Source: Leptolyngbyaceae cyanobacterium
Lineage (GTDB): Bacteria > Cyanobacteriota > Cyanobacteriia > Cyanobacteriales > Aerosakkonemataceae
Length of the DNA stretch: 64,000 bases
Assembly (NCBI GenBank): GCA_036703985.1
Contig: DATNQN010000057.1
Location: 124,001 to 188,000, forward strand
Reading direction: 5' to 3'
Below, one piece after another: positions 7,329 through 16,135 of this stretch (within the stretch, counting starts at the first letter, position 1; the number at the start of each line of letters is the position of its first letter). Both the position numbers and the translations under genes were made by a program. The notes under the pieces were generated by a model. The model had not been told where the DNA came from and ran no database searches. It saw only the letters and a list, made by a program, of their open reading frames with translations.

Positions 7329-7744
7329 TGTTTGTTTCAAATTTATCAATAGAAAACTGGATTGACAACAGAGATAAAGGGGAATTTATCGAAAATCCCA
7401 ATTGGAATCAAATAGAATCAGCCATCCGCGACTTAAATGGTAAAAACAAAACTTTAGTCACATTAGGCGCTGATGAGGAAACTTATATGACAATTGGCGG
7501 CGGTGAATCAGAAAAATATATTGTTAATGTAACTTTCGATAACATCAGTTTCACTAACTTAGTAGATTTATCAAAACCAGAGAAAATAGAAAAGTTAGTT
7601 GTTGGTGGACAAGAGGGAAATTATCCGGCCAAATTATGTATTGATTTACAGACATCTTTGCTAGCTGCTAAAAAATTTGCCGAATTAGGACAACTTGAGC
7701 AATCGGTTTCTTGGGAAGAAGATAAACCGTTGGTAGTACTTTAG
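7328..7744 (+). CDS. Imm1-like immunity protein
   Basis: This 138-residue soluble protein has the pattern I associate with Imm1 immunity proteins: WNQIESAIRDLNG early, then LVTLGADEETYMTIGGGESE and YIVNV, and a conserved late tryptophan (SVSWEED). Imm1 genes normally sit directly after deaminase- or nuclease-type toxin tips and neutralise them. The ATG overlaps the toxin stop codon (TAATG), so the two are translationally coupled. The pair is retained although the toxin delivery portion is missing, which fits a self-protection or orphan-immunity role. Confidence 0.75.
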   Translation: MFVSNLSIENWIDNRDKGEFIENPNWNQIESAIRDLNGKNKTLVTLGADEETYMTIGGGESEKYIVNVTFDNISFTNLVDLSKPEKIEKLVVGGQEGNYPAKLCIDLQTSLLAAKKFAELGQLEQSVSWEEDKPLVVL

Positions 7745-7749
7745 TGAAT

Positions 7750-7830
7750 TGCGATCGCACTTTTTTCATCTGCGTTCATCTGTGTTCATCTGTGTTCCAT
7801 CTGTGGTTAAAAAAAGATCGATCGCCTTTT
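7750..7830. repeat. TCATCTG dispersed repeat between TA modules
   Basis: A HIP1-like GCGATCGC is followed by CATCTGCGTTCATCTGTGTT-type words and GTGGTTAAAAAAAGATCGATCG. This is the same family as 6360-6600 and 8630-8715, but without the GTAGCCTACGG insert. Confidence 0.75.
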
Positions 7831-7878
7831 CCAAACCAACTCAGTTAAAATAGTTGCAATAATAGCAACAATCAACCC

Positions 7879-8268
7879 ATGTCAGAAATCAGCACCTTAC
7901 AGACAGAAAAAATTACACAGCATCCCCTGGAAACTGTGCTTAAAGACTTAGAGTACCTTGTCAAAACTTTGGAAATGGAAATTGAAGTAGCGCCAAGCGA
8001 TCGCAAAGCGCATCAAGACTTATTGCGTCGCATCCAACGAGTTTCAGAAGCCGCACTTCAAACACCCGATGAAGCTTGGCCTACAATTGTCTATCCAGAC
8101 GATCCCACTCAAGCTATTACTATTGTTGAAGATGATGAAGAATTCGACCCAGAAATCAAAGCATTGAAAGCACAGGGATGGCAAATTGTGACTGTCAGCC
8201 AGTTTAAGAAAAACGTAGAAAACATAGCTACAAAAAACTCCCATTTCAATCAAAATACAATGGTATAG
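7879..8268 (+). CDS. Hypothetical protein, probable antitoxin partner
   Basis: This 129-residue acidic protein has no family I can name. It has a helical N-terminal half (LETVLKDLEYLVKTLEMEIE) and an acidic centre (IVEDDEEFDPEIKALK). It sits 9 bases before a RelE/ParE-like gene on the same strand, and position, size and charge fit an antitoxin. A strong AGGGAGG ribosome binding site follows its stop codon and serves the next gene. It is bounded upstream by the dispersed repeat, like the other TA modules. The assignment is contextual only. Confidence 0.55.
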   Translation: MSEISTLQTEKITQHPLETVLKDLEYLVKTLEMEIEVAPSDRKAHQDLLRRIQRVSEAALQTPDEAWPTIVYPDDPTQAITIVEDDEEFDPEIKALKAQGWQIVTVSQFKKNVENIATKNSHFNQNTMV

Positions 8269-8277
8269 GGAGGAAAG

Positions 8278-8613
8278 TTGGCTGCAAAATCTAAATATAT
8301 TTTCCAAATTCACCCGCTAGTTATCAGTGAAGACTTACCAGCACTTCCATCAGAACTGATCGCAGCTTTTAGCGATGAATATCGCCCTATTTTATCTTCC
8401 GATCCTTACGGTTGTAAAGGTTTCCCTAATCACGATTTAAAAGGTCGTTTACAAGACTTTCGCACCCTAGATATAGACTTTGGGGGAATTTCCTATCGCT
8501 TAGTATATCGTGTTTACGAATCACCAGCCCCTAAACGAGTTTATGTTGTAAGTTTTGTCGAACACGATCCAGCTTACGACTTGGCAAAAGAACGAATGGG
8601 TAGAGCAAAATAG
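8278..8613 (+). CDS. RelE/ParE-like toxin
   Basis: The 111-residue product has the general pattern of RelE/ParE-fold toxins: a central basic region KGFPNHDLKGRLQDFRTLDI, the strand ISYRLVYRVYE and a final VYVVSFVEHDPAYDLAKERM. RelE-type proteins cleave mRNA on the ribosome and ParE-type proteins target gyrase; the sequence does not tell them apart. The start is TTG, chosen because GGAGG at 8270-8274 sits at correct spacing and the frame has no suitable ATG. It follows an acidic putative antitoxin by 9 bases. Confidence 0.6.
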   Translation: MAAKSKYIFQIHPLVISEDLPALPSELIAAFSDEYRPILSSDPYGCKGFPNHDLKGRLQDFRTLDIDFGGISYRLVYRVYESPAPKRVYVVSFVEHDPAYDLAKERMGRAK

Positions 8614-8629
8614 AAACTTGAAAAAGTGC

Positions 8630-8715
8630 GATCGCACTTTCTTCATCTGCGTAGCCTACGGCAAGGCTATCTCCTACATCTGCGTTTATCTGTATTCATC
8701 TGCGGTTAAAAGAAA
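8630..8715. repeat. Dispersed TCATCTG repeat with GTAGCCTACGG insert
   Basis: A HIP1 site, CTTCATCTGC, the nested insert (about 8651-8676) and GTTTATCTGTATTCATCTGC make an almost exact copy of 6511-6590. It marks the right end of the toxin-antitoxin stretch. Confidence 0.8.
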
Positions 8716-8864
8716 AAGCGCTCTTCGCCTGTTAGCAAGACGTTAAAAATTCCAACCTTAAGACTGATAGACACTTCCCACCAACGGTTGATTAAATTTA
8801 TCCTGTAACCTGACACGATCGCTACAGATAATCGCGCATTAGCGAGTAAAACAAAGGAAAGGGG

Positions 8865-9338
8865 ATGATTAGATCCTGGATGGTAATTGCGGCGGTAGCG
8901 ATATTAGTTGCTCTAGCCAGCAACTTAGCTAGCCCCGATGATGTGAAATGGTTTAAACGTTTGCAGCGCCCCAGATGGCTAACTTTTGAATTTGCAATTC
9001 CTTTTATTTGGACTTTTATTTTTATATGTGGTGGCTGGTCAGCTTATATTGTATGGGAAGCAGACCCAGGTAGCGCCAGAACTTGGTGGCTGATGGCGTT
9101 TTATTTGTTAGTGGAAATTGCCATCATTGCATACACGCCAGTCATGTTTAGACTTCGCAGCCTGAAAACTGGCACGATTATTGGTGCTGTGGGTTCTATT
9201 TTAGGAATTATTTTGCTGTTTACCGCGTGGACGGTTTCTGGATGGGCGGCTCTTTTGTTACTCCCTTATGTAATTTGGAGTCCGATCGGAACGTACACGA
9301 CTTGGGAGATGATTCGCCTCAATCCAGAAGATAAGTAG
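8865..9338 (+). CDS. tspO: TspO/MBR family tryptophan-rich sensory protein
   Basis: TspO proteins are five-helix membrane proteins that bind porphyrins and related ligands and act in tetrapyrrole or stress signalling in bacteria. The 157-residue product is Trp-rich with five hydrophobic segments. Family features visible are the WFKRLQRPRW stretch after the first helix, FIWTFIFICGGWSAY in helix 2 and the Trp-rich final loops (YVIWSPIGTYTTWEMIRLN). Length is normal. An AAAGGAAAGGGG region precedes the ATG. Its neighbours are unrelated and the next gene is convergent, so it is probably monocistronic. Confidence 0.85.
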   Translation: MIRSWMVIAAVAILVALASNLASPDDVKWFKRLQRPRWLTFEFAIPFIWTFIFICGGWSAYIVWEADPGSARTWWLMAFYLLVEIAIIAYTPVMFRLRSLKTGTIIGAVGSILGIILLFTAWTVSGWAALLLLPYVIWSPIGTYTTWEMIRLNPEDK

Positions 9339-9371
9339 GAGAGGAGAAGAGAGGAGCGAATAAGTGATTTA

Positions 9372-10727
9372 CTAATGTGCTTCTTTAATGGCGATCGAAG
9401 GTTTTGGCTCTACATCTGAAGATGTAGCTCGATCCAATACCTGGGAGTATTGCTGGGCGATGATTTCTAAGGTGAAGTTAGATTTGAGGTAGTGACGACC
9501 CGCCTTACCCATTTGGCTAGCCAACGATTTATCTTCTGCTAACTGAAGAATAAAATCAGCTAACCCCTTGCCATCCCCATTTGGGAAATAAGCACCGCAT
9601 TTAGCTTCTTCTACCAATTTTCTTAGATAAGAATGTTCTTCGCAAAGCACTGCTACCGGACGCCCAGCTGCTAAGATGCCGTAAAGTTTGCTGGGAGCAA
9701 CTAATCCTTCCATTCCCGGACTAATACTGACTAAGGATAAGTCACAAGCGGTCAAGGAATAGGGAAGATACTGTTTATCCTGATAAGGCAGAAATAAACA
9801 ATTTTTTAATCCTAAAGTAGCTATTTGCTCTTGACAGAGTTGCCGTTTTGCACCATCACCGATGAAAACAAACTGGATCGGCTGATCTTGCAAAAGTCTA
9901 GCCGTTTCCATAATTGTTTCCATATCATGGCAGCGCCCCATGTTACCGGAGTAAAGGACTGTAAATTTTTCTACTAAATTGTATTTGTGAGCAAACCAAT
10001 TATTTTGTTTGGCTATAGGAACAATCCAACTGGGATCGGCCCAGCTGTGAATGACGGAAATTTTATCAGCGACTTCCGGACATTTGGCTACGATGCGGTC
10101 TTTCATCGAGGGACTGAGAACGATCAATCCTTGGGCATTTTGCCAAATTTCCCGGTTAAGGGCATTCCAGAAGCGAACTAACCAGTGGCGACCGGGGATA
10201 ACGTTTAATTCAATAGCAATATCTGGATACAAATCATAAAGTAAGCAAACATAAGGTACGCCAAAGAAAAAGTAAGCTAGGTAGCCCAAAATTGGTAGGA
10301 AAGGGGGTGCGGTGGTGACGAGTAAGACATCTCCTCTCCAACAGTTTTTCAGTAAATGTAATCCCGATCGCACGCAAAATAAAAGACCGTTGACAGCTTT
10401 GCCTCGAATGCGACTGGGCCAAAGCCGGGAGGTGCGCGATCGCCTAATCAGCATTCTGTCTTTGATCTCTTGATTAGGCGCTGATTCTTTCTGAAAGGCA
10501 TACCCGGGTTGCCCGGTAAAAATATGTATGTGAAGGCCATTTTGCCTTAACTGGTTGGCTAGCTCTTCAATGAGTTGCCCGGTAGCCGCGTAGTCGGGTG
10601 GATAAAACTGAGTAACGATCGACAGTTTTACTGGACTGTATGGTTTTTTAACGAATCCATTCCTCATACCACCCGATCGATGAGTCAATAACTGGTGCAA
10701 CTTATGTTCCCCTTCTAGAATTTCCAT
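9372..10727 (-). CDS. GT4-like glycosyltransferase (WbuB-like)
   Basis: This 451-residue GT-B enzyme starts its conserved part at KLSIVTQFYPPDYAATGQ (about residue 34), typical of WbuB-like sugar-nucleotide-dependent transferases of surface polysaccharide clusters. The C-terminal half has YSGNMGRCHD and FIGDGAKR for the second Rossmann domain and PSKLYGILAAGRPV for donor binding. One hydrophobic stretch (PFLPILGYLAYFFFGVPYVC) may touch the membrane. The N-terminal 20-30 residues are not conserved-looking, and a start at 10667 is possible. It is the last gene of the minus-strand polysaccharide run, separated from the rest by about 530 bases. Confidence 0.88.
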   Translation of the reverse strand: MEILEGEHKLHQLLTHRSGGMRNGFVKKPYSPVKLSIVTQFYPPDYAATGQLIEELANQLRQNGLHIHIFTGQPGYAFQKESAPNQEIKDRMLIRRSRTSRLWPSRIRGKAVNGLLFCVRSGLHLLKNCWRGDVLLVTTAPPFLPILGYLAYFFFGVPYVCLLYDLYPDIAIELNVIPGRHWLVRFWNALNREIWQNAQGLIVLSPSMKDRIVAKCPEVADKISVIHSWADPSWIVPIAKQNNWFAHKYNLVEKFTVLYSGNMGRCHDMETIMETARLLQDQPIQFVFIGDGAKRQLCQEQIATLGLKNCLFLPYQDKQYLPYSLTACDLSLVSISPGMEGLVAPSKLYGILAAGRPVAVLCEEHSYLRKLVEEAKCGAYFPNGDGKGLADFILQLAEDKSLASQMGKAGRHYLKSNFTLEIIAQQYSQVLDRATSSDVEPKPSIAIKEAH

Positions 10728-11255
10728 TTATAATGCCCTAAACGTTTCTGTAAGGTCAAAAATTTAATCGCTAAACTAGGGCCATCCCTTCTCCAGGGGC
10801 GGTTAATTTTTGCTGTTCCAACCAAAAGAAGGAGAGACCTCGTTTGAAGAGCCTGATTTTTGGTGACTCTGCCTCCATCTCTAGATCCATCTTTAACCTC
10901 TACAAAATCGTTTTTTATTATTCCGGAGTTGTGCTGAGTAGATTGTATAAAAATTTCTCCGCATTTAAATTTATTCCTTTTGGTAGAAGACATAAATACT
11001 CAACATAATTTATACGAAGTTACCGTTTAATTACTGGAACACCTGATACAGTAACAAATGATTTAAAAATGCTAAATGATTCGGCTAGTTCGGTAGCCTA
11101 GCCCTCAGGTATCTAAGTTCAGTTGGTGATGGTTTGTCAAGAGCGATCGCTCTTGATAAAAAATTGTCCGAATGAAGTAATCGTTGCCTTACTGACTCGG
11201 CCATTATAAATAAGTAACATTTATCTATAAACAAAGAAAAATTTCAATTTTTAAT
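10728..11255. other. Spacer without convincing gene; 20-bp HIP1 palindrome
   Basis: No reading frame here is convincing. A 92-codon frame is discussed under rejected items. The perfect palindrome TCAAGAGCGATCGCTCTTGA lies at 11137-11156 and is centred on a HIP1 site. A promoter for the downstream glycosyltransferase may lie here but I could not identify it. Confidence 0.6.
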
Positions 11256-12251
11256 TCATGGGTGGGTAGATAAAGAACAGCTTGGTAATTGACGACTCGC
11301 ACATAATCGATCGAACAAGATTTTAGCGATCGCATTATTTGCTGGCACATTTAAGTGTACCCAATCTCGATAATAAGTTTCTACTATTGTGGGTGGTAAA
11401 TTCGACCAAGCTGTTTGAATGTCAATCACGGGAACTTTCCAAGTTTTTAAGAGTCTAAAAAACTCGGGCTTATACTTTAGTATTTGATGTTTGGGTAACA
11501 AATCATCATAATTTGGCGTATATAAAACAAACACGGGAATATTTTTACTTCTTACTAACATTACTATCTGTTTTAAGCTTTCCATATTCTGCTTAAATTG
11601 CTCGTCTGGAGTAGAAGATGTGGGAGGTAGAGGATCGCTAATAGGAGAAAAATTCAATCCTAATTTCCCAGCTAAATTTGGCCAGATGTAACGATTCCAA
11701 GCTTCTTCGCTCGCTAATAAAGGTCGTTGATTAGGAAAAGATAAATGATGGCCAACTACCTTACTAGTACTGGTGGGTTGAGTAAGATCGTGATTACCAA
11801 TTTGTAGGATAACTAGATCGGCATTAAAAGTGCCAAATTCCCGCAAATATCCTAGTTGGTTACCGATGCCCCAGGAACCAGAAGAAGCATTAAGAACTTC
11901 TGCATTATGTTGAGATTCAGTTAATTTTTTTTCTAACAGTTCTGTGATGATTTGGCTCTGATCTGTGGGATTACCACCGTTGAGAACTGAGTCGCCTACC
12001 ATTAATATTCTTAATTTTCCAGGTGTTTTTTTTTCTGTAATAGGTTTTGATCTTTGGGAATATTGATTGTATTCAATGCGTTTACCAAATCGAAATATTT
12101 TTTGATTTGGTTGAAAGCGATAACCAGTGTAGGGGTCTGCTTGCACTAAGGCAGGACTACCTAAGCCAAAAGCAAATCGCAGCGTTAAGTCAGTAACGAT
12201 CAAAACGCGCAATACAGAACTGGGTATCCAATATTTAGCTGGGATCTTCAT
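11256..12251 (-). CDS. SGNH/GDSL-type hydrolase, membrane-anchored
   Basis: This SGNH-fold esterase candidate of 331 residues may modify polysaccharide acyl groups. Motifs: nucleophile block ILMVGDSVLNGG, oxyanion block LILQIGNHDLT and the C-terminal Asp/His block RDWVHLN. A single hydrophobic segment near the N-terminus (WIPSSVLRVLIVTDLTLRFA) suggests a signal anchor. The start was set at 12251 because that ATG overlaps the upstream stop as ATGA. A longer frame to 12308 exists but would run through the end of the upstream gene. The YdcF-like gene directly upstream and the coupling suggest joint action at the cell surface. Confidence 0.82.
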   Translation of the reverse strand: MKIPAKYWIPSSVLRVLIVTDLTLRFAFGLGSPALVQADPYTGYRFQPNQKIFRFGKRIEYNQYSQRSKPITEKKTPGKLRILMVGDSVLNGGNPTDQSQIITELLEKKLTESQHNAEVLNASSGSWGIGNQLGYLREFGTFNADLVILQIGNHDLTQPTSTSKVVGHHLSFPNQRPLLASEEAWNRYIWPNLAGKLGLNFSPISDPLPPTSSTPDEQFKQNMESLKQIVMLVRSKNIPVFVLYTPNYDDLLPKHQILKYKPEFFRLLKTWKVPVIDIQTAWSNLPPTIVETYYRDWVHLNVPANNAIAKILFDRLCASRQLPSCSLSTHP

Positions 12252-12868
12252 CGAGAAGCCTCCAAGCTGGGATTCAGGCTGGCACCAGTACGACCCGTGA
12301 CGACCCAAATGATGGAACGGCCAACATCGCGAGCGATCCGAAGGGGGGATTCTGCTGGTTGTTGGGATGGAACGCCCAGTGTGGTAAAAGCGATACCTTG
12401 GCTACCGAGAATGATCGTGGCGATCGCTTTCGCTCTGGCCATATGGTAATCGGAAGTTATTAGGTAAAGATGTCGAATCTGGCGGCTTTTAAAATCACCG
12501 ATTAAAGATGTAAAATTGGTCACCGTATCGACTGCGCGTCGGTCAATATGTACTCTGCTGTCTGGAATATTAAAAGCGCGAAAAACCGCACTAGCTGTTT
12601 CCGGAGGCGTTCCCGAAGAAACCCAGATTTCTAAATTAGGACGGGTACTGGCAAATTGGGCGGTGAACAGTTCTCGATCGATCCAAGCACCGAGGGTTAG
12701 AATGGCTTGGGGTTGAGGTGCTTGCAAGTAAGCGATCGTCAAACGTAGGGGAATGGTCGTAATTAGCACCATTATGAAAATTGCGATCGCTAAACCGCTT
12801 AATCGAAGGTATTTTAGTTTTTTACTAAAACCTCTTTTCTTTTGCCATTTTTTTATTTTGTCTAACAC
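12248..12868 (-). CDS. YdcF/SanA family (DUF218) membrane protein
   Basis: The 206-residue product has an N-terminal membrane helix (LRLSGLAIAIFIMVLITTIP) and a DUF218 domain with AILTLGAWIDRE, VSSGTPPE, DTVTNF and LITSDYHMARAKAI, as in YdcF/ElyC/SanA proteins. These are linked to envelope polysaccharide and peptidoglycan metabolism, but the biochemical role of most members is unclear. It overlaps the SGNH gene by 4 bases and starts 3 bases after a methyltransferase gene, so it is in one transcription unit with them. Confidence 0.82.
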   Translation of the reverse strand: MLDKIKKWQKKRGFSKKLKYLRLSGLAIAIFIMVLITTIPLRLTIAYLQAPQPQAILTLGAWIDRELFTAQFASTRPNLEIWVSSGTPPETASAVFRAFNIPDSRVHIDRRAVDTVTNFTSLIGDFKSRQIRHLYLITSDYHMARAKAIATIILGSQGIAFTTLGVPSQQPAESPLRIARDVGRSIIWVVTGRTGASLNPSLEASR

Positions 12869-12871
12869 TTT

Positions 12872-13597
12872 TCAAGCATTAACCCTACAAACCCAAATTA
12901 CCGTACTGTTTAATAAATTGCCACTCCAAGGAAAAGGAGAAAATACAGTTTTTTCAATTGTCACTTTTTCTTGTAAGATCTTTTCTAATTTACGGTAATC
13001 GAATCCTTTATGTCCCGTATAATCTGACTGGATAGAATGAGACGAATTAAACTTATTGGTGTTCCATAAAATAGCTGCTGAAAAAAGCTCATCAAATTTA
13101 TAACGTTCGTAGCCGTAGCTACCTCTCAGGTTAGCAAAATAACGTCCCATTTGTTTGAATACTAGAGATGGCCCGATTTCGATCGGAACCGAAATTACTA
13201 TTTTGGCTCCCGGTTGACTATAGTATAAAATTTGCTCTAAAGCTTTTTCAGGATGACCGATATGTTCGAGAGTTTCAGTGCAAAAAACTAAATCGCAACT
13301 GTTGGCTGGGACTTTCTGGTAAATTTCTTCAGGTCTGCCAAATTGAAAGCCCGGGATGTCTACAAAAATTTCCTGGCAAGCTGCCAACATATAATCTGCT
13401 ACATCAATGCCGATTCCAGAAGTAATCACTCCTTCTTCATAAGCAGTTTTTAGTAACCAACCATCGCCGCAGCCATAATCCAGTGCTTGCTTATATTTAG
13501 TATTTTCAAGCACGTTTAAAACAGAGGCAAAACGGGAACGGTGAGCTAGGCGAGTGAGCGGATTACCTTGTTGTAATAAGCGTTGAGAGTAAGACAT
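12872..13597 (-). CDS. Class I SAM-dependent methyltransferase
   Basis: The 241-residue soluble protein has a class I methyltransferase core: motif I ALDYGCGDGWLL, an acidic end of strand 2 (GIGIDVADYM) and a late FCTETLEHIGHPEKAL motif typical of the Methyltransf_11/23 group. It lies between a GT4 gene (7 bases upstream in transcription) and the YdcF gene (3 bases downstream), so methylation of a sugar or lipid-linked glycan is the natural guess. The substrate cannot be read from sequence. Confidence 0.85.
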   Translation of the reverse strand: MSYSQRLLQQGNPLTRLAHRSRFASVLNVLENTKYKQALDYGCGDGWLLKTAYEEGVITSGIGIDVADYMLAACQEIFVDIPGFQFGRPEEIYQKVPANSCDLVFCTETLEHIGHPEKALEQILYYSQPGAKIVISVPIEIGPSLVFKQMGRYFANLRGSYGYERYKFDELFSAAILWNTNKFNSSHSIQSDYTGHKGFDYRKLEKILQEKVTIEKTVFSPFPWSGNLLNSTVIWVCRVNA

Positions 13598-13604
13598 TCT
13601 TCGT

Positions 13605-14804
13605 TTAGGGAAAAGTAATATGGTTGGGAATTGTTTGCTTATCGATGATATAGCTATAAACGTATTTTAAGTGCGATGCGATCGCGCTCCAAGAGTAAAG
13701 ATGTTTGACTAGAGATTTGCCATTTTCACCCATATTTTGTCTTTGTTGGGCAGAGTTTAGCAATTGCGCGATCGCATCTGCTAAAGGTTCGATTTCCCCT
13801 GCTACAACTAATCCAGCTTTTGCAGAAGCCACATCAGGAGCAATTTGGATATCTGGAGTGACGATCGGGGGTAATCCATAAGACATGGCTTCTGCAACAG
13901 CAATTCCGAAATTCTCCGAAAAAGATGGCAATACGAAGATATCCGAGCCTTGTAATAGTAATTCCTTATCTTTACCCATTACAAAACCAGGAAAACTGGT
14001 TCGTTCGCTTAACCCGAAGGATGAAACTAAACCTTTTAAGTAATTGAGATACTCCGTTTCTCCCGATCCTGCTAATATCAGATGGAAATCATATTTTTGC
14101 TCGGCTAGTTTGCCAAGAGACTCAATTAATAAATCCGGGCGTTTTTTGTAGTGCAGGCGCGATAAAAATAGCACTATAGGCGTTGCGGTAGGAATGCCAT
14201 AAGTTTCACAAACTATTTGCTTGGCATTTGGCCAGTAAACTGGCTGATTTACCCCTAAAGGCAAAGTAATGGTCGGAGTTTTAATCCCCAATTTTTTTAC
14301 ATCTTCTACTTCTCCTGGGGATGTACAATGAATAGCTGCGGCACAATTTAAGTTGTGTCTTTCAATTAAAAATGAATAAATTTGCTTTTTCAGCCGGCTT
14401 TGTTCGAGTGCCCAAGGAGCGAGTTGTCCCATCGAGCGAACCGTATAGGGTACTTTTTGGGAACGCGCGATCGCGCCAGCACAAGTAGAAGCATAAGAAA
14501 AAAGATAATGATTATCTAAAATGTCATAGTTTCTGATATTTTGCCAAAGCCATTTAGTGATAGCTGGGGAAAAAATATACTCTTTTAATGGTGGAGAAAA
14601 GCGAGGCAAAAACCAGACAGGAACTTCTTCATAATCTATCTTTTTATTTAAAGGAACATCTAGCAAAGTAGCACCATTATCATTAGTGGTAACGATCTCT
14701 GCATCTACCCCCCATCCCCGCAAAGATTTTACTAAATTTAAAACTACTTGAGTAGGGCCACCCAATGCCGGACTAACCGAAGGTATCACGTGTAAAACTT
14801 TCAC
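13605..14804 (-). CDS. GT4 family glycosyltransferase
   Basis: A 399-residue GT-B retaining glycosyltransferase. The N-terminal GG-loop (VIPSVSPALGGPTQVVLNL) binds acceptor, and the C-terminal domain holds FLSRLHYKKRPDLLIE and the E-x7-E motif SENFGIAVAEAMSYGLP. It is cytoplasmic or membrane-peripheral. It begins immediately after the stop of the next upstream GT4 gene, with no gap, which implies translational coupling. It probably adds one sugar of the repeat unit; donor and acceptor are unknown. Confidence 0.92.
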   Translation of the reverse strand: MKVLHVIPSVSPALGGPTQVVLNLVKSLRGWGVDAEIVTTNDNGATLLDVPLNKKIDYEEVPVWFLPRFSPPLKEYIFSPAITKWLWQNIRNYDILDNHYLFSYASTCAGAIARSQKVPYTVRSMGQLAPWALEQSRLKKQIYSFLIERHNLNCAAAIHCTSPGEVEDVKKLGIKTPTITLPLGVNQPVYWPNAKQIVCETYGIPTATPIVLFLSRLHYKKRPDLLIESLGKLAEQKYDFHLILAGSGETEYLNYLKGLVSSFGLSERTSFPGFVMGKDKELLLQGSDIFVLPSFSENFGIAVAEAMSYGLPPIVTPDIQIAPDVASAKAGLVVAGEIEPLADAIAQLLNSAQQRQNMGENGKSLVKHLYSWSAIASHLKYVYSYIIDKQTIPNHITFP

Positions 14805-15959
14805 TTAATGCTCTCTCTCTTGCCAATTTGCCATTAATTTTGATAGGTTTTGTTGGAATTTTTCAAAACCATATATTTCTTTAATTTTATTTCGTAACAT
14901 TTCTGGTTGATAAAGCAAGGGATTAGGATAAGTATGTTGTAAAATTTGTCCGATTGTTCGAGCAATTTCTCCTATATTATCAGGGTCAACCAAAGCTCCC
15001 AATTCACCGTGGCAAAGCGCATCAATTGCTCCGTCTTGATTACCTCCTAAAGTAGGTTTACCACAAGCTAATGCTTCTAGGTAAACAATGCCAAATCCTT
15101 CTCCTTTGCTGGGCATGGCAAAAACATCGCAGAGATTGTAATGATCGTTAAGTTCTTCATCAGGAATGAATCCCGTTAATGTAACGCAATCTGCTAAACC
15201 AAGTTGTGCAATTAAATACTCAATGCGAGGGCGATCGTTTCCTTTTCCTACCAAAATATAGCGAACATGGGGAACTTGTTGCCGAATTTCCGGCAAAGCT
15301 TGAATAATTTGGTCATAACCTTTATATCCATCGCTCTTGTCAAGTCTAGCTACTGTTAGGATAATATTATTATCCAGTGTTAGCCCATAACGTTTGAGGA
15401 GATACTCCGGTTTACAGGCAATATGAAAGCGGCTGGAGTCAAAAGTGTTTGGTAGTAGCACTACTTTTCGGGGGTCGAGGTTTTGCTCTTTCAAAAGGCG
15501 ATCGCGAGTATAGCCACTTACAGAGATAATGAGATCGGCGTTCTGGAGCGCAGTTTGTAAAGCTGGGCGATCGATGTTCCAAGCATCTACACCATGAGCA
15601 ACAGCCCAATATGGAATATTGGCGATCCGTTTCAACCAATAAGCAGCTATTGTGAAATTCAGATGCGTGGAGATAACTAGATTGGGCTTTTGCCAGAGTC
15701 CTTGTCCGATCAGTTGAGCAGCATAATATGGTGTACGTAAAATGGGTGGTGCAGTTCCGGCAAAGTTAAAATAGGTACTAGGTAAAAAAGAAAAATTGGG
15801 TGAGGAGCGAGTATCGTGCTTGAGGAAAACTTGATAACGAATATTTGGGTATAAATTTTGTAACGCCGACAGCAAAAAGGCTGAGTAGGTTTGAATTCCT
15901 CCTTTAAAATCAAAAATATTAGGAAACCAAAGATGGATAAGCGTTGATTTAGCAGACAT
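14805..15959 (-). CDS. GT4 family glycosyltransferase
   Basis: GT-B protein of 384 residues from the ATG at 15959; a GTG at 15998 would add 13 poorly conserved residues. The N-terminus MSAKSTLIHLWFPNIFDFKG matches the start of the GT-B fold, with the acceptor loop FDFKGGIQTYSAFLL. The donor domain shows VARLDKSDGYKGYD and the E-x7-E motif GEGFGIVYLEALACGKP. It is coupled end-to-start with the following GT4 gene. The two may act in sequence on one lipid-linked oligosaccharide. Confidence 0.9.
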   Translation of the reverse strand: MSAKSTLIHLWFPNIFDFKGGIQTYSAFLLSALQNLYPNIRYQVFLKHDTRSSPNFSFLPSTYFNFAGTAPPILRTPYYAAQLIGQGLWQKPNLVISTHLNFTIAAYWLKRIANIPYWAVAHGVDAWNIDRPALQTALQNADLIISVSGYTRDRLLKEQNLDPRKVVLLPNTFDSSRFHIACKPEYLLKRYGLTLDNNIILTVARLDKSDGYKGYDQIIQALPEIRQQVPHVRYILVGKGNDRPRIEYLIAQLGLADCVTLTGFIPDEELNDHYNLCDVFAMPSKGEGFGIVYLEALACGKPTLGGNQDGAIDALCHGELGALVDPDNIGEIARTIGQILQHTYPNPLLYQPEMLRNKIKEIYGFEKFQQNLSKLMANWQEREH

Positions 15960-16135
15960 TACACTTTTAGTTGGATAATTTTTATGATTTAGCGTCACTT
16001 ATTGTAATTAGCTGACTTTATATTTTAACTCACATTCTGCACCTTAATAGGTCAGCCCAATTCTTAATTTTACGCCCTCTTTTTCCTAGAACCCAAAATA
16101 ATAAATTGTAACTTTACAGGGACGGAATGAGAGTT

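Noticed and set aside
8555-8746. 63-codon ORF overlapping the RelE-like gene and the repeat
   Set aside because: Shares sequence with a better gene and runs through a dispersed repeat.
10715-10993. 92-codon minus-strand ORF overlapping the start of the WbuB-like gene
   Set aside because: No recognisable domain. Its composition is unlike the neighbouring genes, it overlaps the downstream gene, and another frame of the same stretch is also open. Treated as non-coding.
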